Assembly (NCBI GenBank): GCA_028641055.1
Contig: CM054060.1
Location: 160,768,322 to 160,832,321 of the forward strand
Origin: Alopecurus myosuroides
Lineage: Eukaryota > Streptophyta > Magnoliopsida > Poales > Poaceae
Length of the DNA stretch: 64,000 bases
Reading direction: 5' to 3'
Shown here: positions 10,694 to 21,314 of the stretch, one piece after another
Layout: each line of letters opens with the position of its first letter
Position numbering within the stretch: position 1 is the stretch's first letter
Position numbers and translations under genes: made by a program
The notes under the pieces: model-generated
What the model saw: only the letters and a program-made list of their open reading frames with translations
Databases searched by the model: none
Told to the model about the DNA's origin: nothing

Positions 10694-13484
10694 GTTGCTT
10701 TATATGCCTAGCTGAAAGGCGTTAAAGAAAAGCGCTACCGGGAGACAACCCGTTTTATTTCGCTGTTTTCAACCCGTTTTCCTTTGTTTTCTTTTATGTG
10801 CTTTGCACCTGGTTGTTGTCTATTTCCTTAGCAACCCCGCTGTATATTTTCTTTTGAGTTTTTGTTGAGCCAAGTAAAGCCTCTAGTGGAAAGTTGAGGC
10901 TATATTTCGGATTTCTGCGCAGGAAACAGATTTCTGCTGTCCACTGTTTATTCCGTATAAAATCATAGAAAATTCAAAATGACCTGAGTTTTTTGTGCGT
11001 AATCCTGGGATATATAATCAAATTTTCTTAGTTGAACACTTTTTGATTTGATCAACAGAAGATTTTCCAAAAAAAAAATCATCTTTACCCGATGTCCTGT
11101 TTTGACAGATTTCTGCAAATAATTGCATTTGCATCTTAATCGCTTTCTTTTGGTGTTCTTTTGAGAAAAAGAGTTTTAAGAGAAGTTGCGATAGTAGCTA
11201 ATGTGTTTTTGAGTGTTAGACATATGTTGAAACTGAAGCATGTGAATTTTGTTATTTTGATTGCACTAACGTTGCTAATGAAGATTGTGAGAAGTTTGTT
11301 GTGAAGGAAGTTTTCAAGGGTCAAGAGAAGAGGATGATATGATGTGATCAAGAAGAGTGAAGAGCCTAAGCTTGGGGATGCCCCGGTGGTACATCCCAGA
11401 AAATTCCAACAAGACTCCAGCGTCTAAGCTTGGGGATGCCCAAGGCATCCCCTTCTTCATCGACAAATTATCAGGTCACTTCTAGTGAAACTATATTTTT
11501 ATTCGGTCACATCTTATGTGCTTTACTTGGAGCGTATTTTATTTTTTGTTTTCAGTTTGTTTTTGTTTTTTGCTTTCAGTTTGTTTTTACCTTTTCAATA
11601 AACTTGGTTGGACCCCAGCATTTCTTTTATTGAAGAGTGACACGCTCCGCTTTTTCATGGGAATACTTTGTATTCTTAATCTTTGTCTGGCTGCTGCATT
11701 TATTTAGCTGTTGTTTTGCATGCATGTCTTATTAGAGCTGTTAGTTTTAGTAGTGTTATGTGAGTAATCTCATGTTTTCTTTCTATAGCATTTAGAGAGT
11801 TTTTGTTAAAACATATTGTGTATGGTGCTTGTTGGGAGAAAGAAACTGCTGTTTAAAGTAGAATTTATATTGGTGCATGTAGAAGCTTGTATAGACTGTT
11901 GTTAGAACTTTTTCATGCCATGCTAAATGCTATTTTAGTTCTAAAGCCTTGTGATGTTGAGTAGCATGAATAGCCTCAAATAGCTGAGAGTGTTTAATAT
12001 GTCATTGAAATATTCATGAGTTGTTCTTGTCATAAGGAAGCATACATTTTTGGTATTCTCTTTCGAATGTTTTATTTGGTTGACTTGACGCATGCTCACA
12101 CCATATTTATGACTATGAACCAGTCACGAATAGACTCCATGACCACTTAGTTTTTGAACTATGATACCGCTTATGCTTTAATTAATGATGTTTATGTCGC
12201 TATGCATGATTATGGCTCTTATGCTCTCTTGATTTGTCGCTCCCAGTCTTTTGCTAGCCTCCACCTGTACTGAGTATGAGATCTACTCGTGCATCCAAAT
12301 CCCTTAAACCAAAGTTTTTCCCATTGTGTCCACCATACCTACCTACATGTGGTATTTAACTACCACTCCAAGTAAATTTCTCATGTGTTACCTTTAAAAC
12401 TTTCAAAATTACTCCTGCTTCATGTTCCTGTTTTTGCTCATGAGGACGTCAATAGAGAATCTTTATCTCACTTGTTGATTGGATTTCACACCCTGGACTA
12501 GTGGCTTCATACGCTTATCCAATTGATAGAAGAGCTGGCAGTAGGGTGCCCATCCCCAAATTAATAACAACAAATTTTCTTCACTTATCCAAATGATAGA
12601 AGATCCGGCGGCGGGGTTCCCAGCCCCAAACTAATACACAAAAAATCTCTTCACTATTTTTGCCCCTGATTTATCAGTCAAAGCATAATTGTGTAAACAA
12701 AAGAGAAAGAGGGATGACCTTCTACCCAGATGCATCCTTCACATGGGATCCGCTCTTGTGAATCCAGTTGGCTTGTGACGTACTGTATTTTCTGTTTACC
12801 ATTCATTGACATTAGCATACATCTCCCAAAATATAGACACTCCTCCACGGTATGTGATTGTTGGCAGGCACCAGAGAATTCAGTTAGCCATGGTTTGTGA
12901 AAGATGGATGGGAGGAGTGTCAAACTTTTAATACCTCTGTTTAATAAAATAAAAACTCTAGCACACGAGTGATCCCTGCTTCCCTCCACGAAGGGCCTTT
13001 CTTTTACTTTTATGTTGAGTCTCCATCTTCTAACTTTATGCACATGTGAGAGAGCATTTTTGCCATTCTTAGTTCTATGTGCACTGTCCCATAAACATCA
13101 ATAATTACTTCATGATGTGATATCATTTGTTCTTAAATTATTTTCTCAAGTCTTCCTCATGAACTTTGAAGGTGTCCTGTCATTTATGTTTTGCCCCACT
13201 CTTAAGGACTAGCGAAATATCACTTTGCCATGCTTTCTCTATACCTTATACATATGTTTATGTTTTTGCATTATTTCTCATGATCCTTTGTTTGAGATAC
13301 TCTTCATGATGAAAAGTGATTGCTTTGCTTTATTATTAGAGTTCTATTTATCATGTTTGTGTTTAAAGTTCTATGATCTCAGCTTGCATATGCCTTTACA
13401 TTTTTATGATCAAGATTATGTTAGTAGCATGTCACCTCAAAAATTATTGTTTTATCGTTTACCTACTTGAGGACGAGTAGGAAC

Positions 13485-13500
13485 TAAGCTTGGGGATGCT
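13485..13500 (+). promoter_or_regulatory. Polypurine tract of Athila-like copy 1
   Basis: TAAGCTTGGGGATGCT directly precedes the LTR start TGATACGTCTCC. The first 15 bases recur exactly at 11368 and 11425. Confidence 0.7.
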
Positions 13501-14888
13501 TGATACGTCTCCAACGTATCTATAATTTCTGATGCTCCATGATAATATAATGCCAATTGCTACATGTTTTCTCCCTTCTTTATGTCATTTTTACACGTTT
13601 TCTGGGACTAGCCTATTAACAAGATGCCAAGTGCCAGTTCCCTGTTTTTTGCTGTTTTTGGTTTCAGAAAAGTTGTTCTGGAAATATTCTCGGAATTGGA
13701 CCCCACAAAGCCCGAAGTGCCTATTTTCCCTGGAAGCATCCAGAAGACCGAAGAGGAGACGAAGAGGGGCATAAGGGGGCCCACACCATGGGGTGGCGTG
13801 CCCCCCTTGGCCGCGCCAGGGGGTGGTGTGCGGCCCCCCAGGGCTCCATCGCCTCTGCCCTTTCGCCTATTTATTCCCCCGGATGGAAAACCCTAAACAC
13901 CTGATAAAATATCCCCGAAAAGTTCCGCAGCCGCCGTCACCGTCAACCCTAGATCAGGGGGGTTCTGAAGCTGTCTCCGGTACCCTGCCGGAGAGGAAAT
14001 CCTCACCGGAGGCCTCTCCATCACCATGCCTGCCTCCGGAGTGATGCGTGAGTAGTTCATCCTTGGACTACGGGTCCATAGAAGTAGCTAGATGTTTGTC
14101 TCCTCCTCTTATGCCTCCATGTTTAGATCTCGTGAGCTGCCTAACATGATCGATATTGATCCTATGTAACTCTATGTGCTGTGTTTGCTGGGATCCGATG
14201 AATATTGAACTTATGCCAAGTTGATTATAGTCTTTACTGCATATGTTATTTGTGATCTTGCATGCTTTTCGTTGCTAGTGGTTTCTCTGGACAAGTAGTT
14301 GCTAGTGACTCCAAGAGGGAGTATTTATGCTCGATAGTGGGTTCATGCCTCCTTTTTGCCTTTCTCGAGTGACATAAACGTGAAGGGGGAGGATGTGATG
14401 TTGCCATTAGGGAGAAAACAGCGGTGAGAGTGCCCGCATGTACAATCATTGCTTACATTACACACTTTGTTTAATGCAGTTATCTGTTGCTTGCAACTTA
14501 ATACCTAAGGGGGTTCGGATGATAACCTGAGGGTGGATTATTAGTCATAGATGCAGTTGGATTACGGTCTATGTATATTGTTGTAATGCCCGCACTAAAT
14601 ATCATAGTAGTCATCATGTCATGAATGTGCACTACGGTGCAACCTTTATTTGTCAATTGCCCAGTTGTAATTTGTTCACCCAGTATGCTATCTTTTATGG
14701 AGAGACACCACTAGTGAACCTATGAACCCCGGTCCATTTTCCTATATTGTTAAACAAACCACCACAATTTCCTGCTTTCTTTACTTACTGCAAGCATACA
14801 TTATTTTCCACACTATACGTCTAGTCTTTGTTTTCAGCAAGACCGGTGAGATTGACAACCTCACTGTACCGTTGGGACAAAGTATTTT
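13501..14888 (+). repeat. Athila-like copy 1, 3' LTR, first part
   Basis: Begins TGATACGTCTCCAACGTATC, characteristic of Sabrina/Fatima/WHAM-type Triticeae LTRs (family not resolved). Interrupted after 14888 by element F; the last bases ATTTT (14884-14888) are the target-site duplication. Homologous to 26238-27845 (minus) and 32900-34376. The ORFs here (for example 13532-13896) are LTR shadows without domains. Confidence 0.88.
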
Positions 14889-15361
14889 TGATGGAGGGAT
14901 AATAATCCGGTAGGCCGACTCCAAGGTGTAACCCGGCCCAAAGGACGCTGCGCAGGATCCGGCTAAGGATAAAGAAACTTCAGGAAGGCCCACATTTGTA
15001 GGCCCTGTAACCCGGTTTGTGGGTTACAATAAGGAAAGTTAGGGTTTGTATGCGGTGTCCGGGTAGGATTAAGGGTGCGCCTTGGAGGACAAGCCAGGGG
15101 GTACGGGTGCTTTATAAACCGACCCCTAGGTTTAGTTGGGAGAGATCCAAGTCTTAGCAATATCACCTGATATCGAATATCCAGTGTAATACGAGAGTTG
15201 AGTTATTATATTGAGATCGGAGACTCGGCGACTTGATTGCCGGCTGCCAGATCGAGTATCATCATGTTTTCCTCTGAGCTAAACCCTCTCCCAAACGCCT
15301 GTGTCGTCTTGCCCCAAGATAAGTTACCCCCGGTAACGTCTGCCGTGATTATCCCACGACA
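14889..15361 (+). repeat. Element F 5' LTR (473 bp)
   Basis: Starts TGATGGAGGGATAATAA, ends CCCACGACA, and has a TATA-like TTTATAAA at 15111-15118. Substitutions against the 3' LTR were seen in the segments ataatAATCCGG, TTTGTATGC, GCGCCTTGG, GAATATCC and GTCTGCCG. Confidence 0.93.
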
Positions 15362-15653
15362 GTTGGCGCCCACCGTGGGGCCTGCGTCCAAAGGTGTTTA
15401 CATCACGGGAGAAGCTCGGAAGAACATGGAGAATCTTGTCGTCGGCGAGATCTACATCGACCACGAAGGGGAGAAGATGGTGGACGATTCCGGCTGGGGG
15501 CCAGAGTCGGATCACCTCGAATCTGGATCTATTGTGACGATCGGCCAGATCAGCGTCTTCATCGGTATGGTACGTACATCTGATTTAAAAGGACAATATC
15601 ATGTGCATACTACATGAACTTCTAATAGGGACAAAAAGATACTCAAGCAAGCT
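15362..15653 (+). pseudogene. gag: Element F gag remnant (N-terminal fragment)
   Basis: A frame running from the LTR through APTVGPASKG and on to MENLVVGEIYIDHEGEKM ends at TGA 15615-15617. Within about 40 bases the same frame resumes with sequence that in element D lies just before the protease (PGYLRWAEQEITW, compare D's PHYMYWCDQEIRW). About 2 kb of gag present in D, including the retrotransposon-gag and zinc-finger regions, is absent here. F would therefore need capsid supplied in trans. Confidence 0.72.
15364..15380 (+). promoter_or_regulatory. Element F primer-binding site
   Basis: TGGCGCCCACCGTGGGG, two bases after the LTR end. It is identical to the PBS of element D and is the form typical of Tat/RIRE2-like Gypsy elements. 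Confidence 0.88.
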
Positions 15654-18600
15654 GTGAACTCGGCTTCCTCGGCTGTTCCGGGATACCTGAGATGGGCGGA
15701 ACAAGAGATAACATGGAGCAGAAGAGATCACCCGGAAATAATAGAGCACCCAGGAGTCTTAGCATTGGTAGTCGCACCACAGGTTAATGGTTACGAGTTA
15801 AAAAGGGTCCTGATGGACGGTGGAAGTAGCATCAATATCTTGTACTGGGAAACTTTTTCACGCATGGGTCTCAAAGAGTCCCAGCTACAGAAAAGCTCAA
15901 CAATTTTTCATGGAGTAGTGCCGGGTCACTCGGCATGTCCCGAGGGGAAAATCGCATTGGAGGTAGCTTTCGGAGAATCAACGGATAATTATCGAGTTGA
16001 GTGGCTCACGTTCGAGGTGGTCAAATTGCGCAGTCCTTATCACGCACTATTTGGAAGACCGGCTTACGCCAAATTCATGGCCAGGCCGTGTTATGTGTAT
16101 TTGCAGCTGAAGATTCCGGGTCCTAAGCAGACCATCACCATACATGGAAGCCGGGATATAGCGGCCGAGTGCGACGAAGGAGATTCGGTAATGGCCGAGC
16201 AAGCTTGCAGAAAAGAAGAACTCAAGTATTATCGGTCTCAAGTAGATCCGGATGATGGAACCGCATTGAAAAGGCCGAATACTGAGGACGAAAGAGCAAA
16301 ATTCAAGGCAGCACAGGACACCAAGATGATAGCTTTTGTCGAAGGTGACCCCACTAAGCAATTTACTATAGGGTCTAACTTGGACAGCGAGCAGGAGAAG
16401 GCACTTGTGGAGTTTATTCGTTCGAATGCGGACGTATTCGCTTGGACACCTAGCGACATGCCGGGTATCCCTACAGAGTTGGCAGAGCACAGTTTGCATG
16501 TAGATCCCATGTCCAGGCCTGTGAAGCAGGGCTTGAGGAAGATGAATGAGGAAAGAAGGAAAGCTATAGGTGAAGAAATTGCTCGGCTATTGACAGCCGG
16601 CTTCATCATGGAAGTATTTCACCCGGATTGGTTAGCAAATCCGGTGCTAGTGATGAAAAAGACCAATGAGTGGAGGATGTGCATTGATTTTACGAGTCTC
16701 AACAAGTATTGCCCAAAGGATCCGTTCGCACTACCAAGGATAGAATAGATCATAGATGCAGTAGCTGGGAGTGACCTATTATGCTTTCTGGACGCTTATT
16801 CCGGATATCATCAGATTAAACTCAAGAGGGAGGATTGGGAGAAAACATTGTTTATAACCCCTTTTCGGGCCTTTTGTTACAAAACCATGACGTTTGGGTT
16901 GAAGAACGCTGGCGCAACTTATCAACGGTGTATTCAGAAGTGCTTCGAGGACCAAATTGGACGCAACGTCCATGCTTATGTGGATGATGTGGTTATCAAG
17001 ACCAGGAAGGCAGAAACATTTATTGATGATCTAAAGGAGACGTTCAAGAACTTAAGGAGGTATCAGATGAAGCTTAACCCGAAAAAGTGCGTATTTGGAG
17101 TTCCAGCCGGGAAATTACTTGGCTTTATCGTTTCCGAGAGAGGAATTGAAGCAAATCCGGACAAAATCAAAGCTATCCAAAGTCTGAAAAAGCCGGAAAA
17201 TTTGAAGCATGTTCAAAAGCTCACGGGCTGCGTAGCAGCCTTGAGCCGATTTATATCAAGACTCGGAGAAAAGGCAATACCCTTGTACCGGCTCTTGAGG
17301 AAATCCGACAAATTTGTATGGGATCAAGAGGTGGATGAGGCGTTCGAGGCACTAAAGAAGCAGTTATCTGAAGCACCAGTACTAGCGGCCCCGGGTCCTA
17401 AAGAGCCTATGTTGCTATACATGGCAGCTGGCCCCCGAGCCGTCAGTGCAGTAGTGGTTGTGGAGCGTAAAGAGGATGGGAAAGGTTATCCAGTCCAGAG
17501 GCCGGTTTATTATGTCAGTGAGGTATTATCAGAGGCAAAGCAGCGCTATCCGCATTGGCAAAAGGTGGTTTTCGGGGTCTTTATGGCCAGCCGGAAACTG
17601 AAGCCGTATTTCCAGGAACACCCCATAACAGTGGTTAGCTCAATACCAATGTCGGATATCATCAGAAACTCGGATGCGACCGGAAGAATAGCCAAATGGG
17701 TGATAGAAATGGGGGATTATCACATCAGCTACGAGCCCAGGTCAGCAATCAAATCTCAGGCTTTGGTTGATTTCGTTAATGATTGGACACACACAGGCAT
17801 GACTACCATGGTTCCAAACTCCGAGTCATGGATCATGCACTTCGATGGATCAAAGCAGTACGAGGGATCAGGAGCTGGAGTGGTGCTAACATCACCCAAA
17901 GGAGACAAATTGAGTTACGTACTACAAATTCACTTTGACTGTTCCAACAACGTGGCCGAGTATGAGGCCCTATTGCATGGCTTAAAGGTAGCAAAGGAGA
18001 TGAACATTAAGAGGATACGATGCTTCGGAGATTCGGACCTTGTGGTACAGCAGGTGTCAGGAACTTGGGATAGAAAGGACGCAACTATGGCAGCATACCG
18101 CAGGGAAGTTGATAGGGTTGCAGGATGTTTTTCCGGGTATGAGGTGGAGCATATAGACAGAAGAAAGAATGAGGCAGCCGACGCCCTCGCTAGACTCGGC
18201 TCGCGCAGAGAGCCGGTTCCACCTAACGTTTTCCTGGACGAATTATGGCGACCATCAGTTAAAACCGAGTCAGAGGAGGAATTGGCAAATCAAGACCCGG
18301 ATTTAGGACTCGTGGCCACTGTACGTGCTATTCCCGAGTGGACAGAACCGTTTTTGGCCTACCTATCACGAGGCGAGTTACCACAGCAAGAGGTGTTAGC
18401 AAGGAAAATTTTGCGGCGAGCAAAGGGATATTCTATCATCAACGGGGAGTTATACAAGAGAAGCGCCGCGGGGGTCTTTTTGCGCTGCGTGGCACCAGAA
18501 GAAGGCCGACAGATTCTCAAGGAAATCCATGAAGGTGATTGTGGGCATCATGCATCCACAAGATCCCTTGTGGCCAAGGCTTATCGACACTGATTCTTCT

Positions 18601-19586
18601 GGCTCACGGCTCTAGCAGATGCGGAACGATTAGTAGCAAGGTGTGACGGATGTCAAAGGTACGCTCGCCAAACCCATGTGCCGGCTATGGAATTACGGAC
18701 CATCCCGTTAACTTGGCCGTTCGCTGTCTGGGGTATGGACATGGTTGGCCCCTTTAATATGTCACCTTGCAAGAAGACACATCTTTTAGTGGCTATTGAT
18801 AAGTTTACCAAGTGGGTGGAGGTTATGCCAGTTACTAATTGCGAAGCAGTTACAGCAGTCAAGTTCCTAAAAAGAATTATCTATCGGTTTGGGTATCCCC
18901 ACAGTATAATTACCGACAATGGAACCAACATGTCCCTTGGCGCAATGGAGAAGTTTTGCGGTAACAACGGAATCCGGCTTGATGTAGCATCAGTGGCTCA
19001 TCCGCAGGCCAATGGACAAGTGGAAAGGGCAAACCAAGAATTACTTCGTGGACTAAAACCACGACTGCGAGTCCCTTGCGTTAGGGCTGCGGGTGCATGG
19101 GTCGAAGAACTACCTTCCGTGGTCTGGGGTATTAACACTACACCTAACAGATCTACTCAGATGACACCATTCTTTATGGTCTATGGTGCGGAAGCAGTGC
19201 TGCCGAGTGATATTATTCATGATTCACCTCGAGTATCAGCTTACGTCGAGGTAGAGAACGAGAATACCCGGCGGGATGCCGTAGATATGTTAGAAGAACA
19301 CAGGGAACAAGCCCTGGAAAGATCAGCCATATATCAGCAAGATTTACGGAGGTATCATAGCCGGCGCGTGAAAACCCGGGTATTCCAGGAAGGAGACTTG
19401 GTTCTACGCCTGGTACAGTCAAATGAAGGAAAACACAAGTTATCACCACCATGGGAAGGGCCGTTTATCATAAGCCGGAATCTGCACAACGGATCGTATT
19501 ACCTGATAGATGCAAGGGAAGAGTCGGCTACAGTTAATGACACCGCCCGTTCCACTTCGTCTATGCAGGAAAGAGACAGACCATGA
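15618..19586 (+). pseudogene. pol: Element F pol: protease, RT, RNase H, integrase
   Basis: One frame throughout, broken by two in-frame stops. Protease site LMDGGSSINILY near 15815; RT with NPVLVMKKTNEWRMCIDF and the catalytic motif YVDDVVIKT near 16980; RNase H (MHFDGSKQYEGSGAGVVL, FGDSDLVVQQVSG, NEAADALARLG); integrase HHCC (HEGDCGHHAS, CDGCQRYA) and DDE core (WGMDMVGPFN, IITDNGTNM, NGQVERANQE). TAG at 16746-16748 replaces the Gln that D keeps (RIDQVID). TGA at 18591-18593 replaces the Gly of YRHGF. The C-terminus (after YYLIDAR) appears frame-shifted. Reverse transcription and integration would need trans supply. Confidence 0.9.
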
Positions 19587-20661
19587 ACATGGCTCAGCTA
19601 CGTCCCTAGTATACTTAGCATAGACTATATTGGCAAATGGAGTTGCACGATGTAACAGGCGGCAGGTTTCAGACGCACTCTTTTCCTATCCAGGGCACCC
19701 TTGGGGACTGGGTGGGTTTTTAATGAGGCGGCTTGCTGACCCAACATTCTCGTATCAAGAAAAGAAGTGGTTATTCTCATGTTCTTTAATCTCAGTACGT
19801 TGCATATATATAGGTCTTGGGGGCTGATTGCTTGAATAGCACAGTTGCAAACTCAATGACCCGGTCTTGATGCCTATGAGTTATAAGGGCCGATTACTCG
19901 CAAACGAGTACGGCTGCAATCTTATAACCGGACAAAGGAGCCAAACTTTCTTGACTTTTCTTACTTAAGCTCGATGTGACTCGCAATAAAAGTGGCATGA
20001 TTTGCTCGCTTACGATTACAATCAGCCATGAAGCCCAATGGGACTTGCCTGACCCTGTTTTCGTATAGATGTAGCAACATGGTATCCACGCGAAAGCCGG
20101 CTTATAGTACAAGATAGTCAAAAGGGTCATCTAAACCACAAGTTATGCAGAGTACAAAGCTAATAGCCGGAAACTCAACGTTTATCAAGCATAACTTCAT
20201 TACCTATGTGAAACGGCTCCGGGTCTAGGCTTAGCAAACAACAAACTCGTTCTCTTCGAAAAGACCACATATCCCAGACTCGGAAATTCGGGTCTTGGCG
20301 ATTCGGGATTTTGGAAAAAGAAAAAGTTGCTTAGTTGCTAAGGCTCAAAGAAACCAAACATCCGAGTCTTGGGGACTTGGGGACTTAGAAGCAAGTCCGC
20401 TCGTCAACACCCATGAAACTCGGAAACCGAGTCTCACAAAAGGGATCGTAAAGAAAGTCGGATATCAAGAACAAGTTGACTCAAAAGTGGGTAAATATAA
20501 ACGATCAGAAGAAGCACAAAGTGTATCAAGAACCTACAGTGCATTACAAACTTCGGTAAATAGTATCAAAGGTGCACAGGCGCACCATCCAAAAATAGCT
20601 GTTTTTACAACACATCGGCAGACTGACGCGTATGAAGTAGTATCCGGTATCAGTCGGCGTT
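19587..20661. other. Element F spacer between the convergent sense and antisense genes
   Basis: No supported gene. The stretch between the end of pol and the antisense stop contains PPT-like phrases (ttggggactg near 19701, ttggggactt near 20370). It presumably holds the 3' ends and poly(A) signals of both transcripts; none was assigned. Confidence 0.6.
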
Positions 20662-21314
20662 CTAGGCCGCGGCGTTCATCTTTGCCTTATCCTTGCCATC
20701 ACTTGGGGTAGCAGCAGCACCCGGATCAGCAGTACCGGCTCGCACAGGAGGAGGAATGACTGGTGTGGAGGTAGCGGGCGCAGAATCGGCTTCAGCCTTC
20801 TTTTTGGCAGCCTCCTCCCTCAACTTAGTAGCTTCCTCCTTCCATCGGGCCAGCATGTCATACGGCTCGGGAAGATCCGACTTAACCGCTTCACCAGCAA
20901 CATCATATGCAGAAACAAGGGAACCGACATCTAAGCCGTCAGCAATCACGCTGGCCGGGTAACGGACCTCCTTCTGGACGGCCTGGAAATCCTTCACGGA
21001 GAACTTGGACCCATCAAGCTTGAATTCCGGGAAACCGCCCATAAGCTTGGCTAGCTCGAGCTTAGGGAAGTAAGCCTTGGCAAGCGCAAGCCCCCGGGTT
21101 ACTCCAACTCGGCAGGACGAGCGTTTCCAGTGCCAAATCCATTCGGGGATAGTGGAGCAAGCGTCTAGCATTCTCTTCAGGTCGCCATGCCCTTTACTCG
21201 GCCACCGTATTTCTTGAAGGATCCATTTGGTTCCGGCGCATAGCTGCCGGATAACGCTCTTGATAGTTTTCAGCCTGGCAATGTCATCCTCGTCCGGCAT
21301 CACTTCATCCGGAC
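20662..21314 (-). CDS. Element F antisense gene, coding exon 6 (last)
   Basis: Acceptor ttctgcag precedes 21314. Two bases complete a split codon, then 217 codons including the stop: GPDEVMPDEDDIARLKTIKS to a Lys/Ala-rich end, KDKAKMNAAA. Includes a charged helix (WKEEATKLREEAAKKKAEA). Confidence 0.8.

Larger units (their letters stand above)
9925..13500 (+). mobile_element. Athila-like Gypsy copy 1, internal region (3' part)
   Basis: A gag/protease remnant (9925-10693) is followed by about 2.8 kb of non-coding 3' internal DNA shared with copies 2 and 3. There is no RT or integrase between protease and 3' LTR in any copy, so this looks like a non-autonomous design (inference). Conserved landmarks are the aaaggcgttaaagaaaa block after the stop, a pair of TAAGCTTGGGGATGC motifs (11368 and 11425), the GGGGATGCC hairpin (11432-11452), and a third TAAGCTTGGGGATGC (13485) as the PPT. 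Gene-free from 10694 to 13500. Confidence 0.8.
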
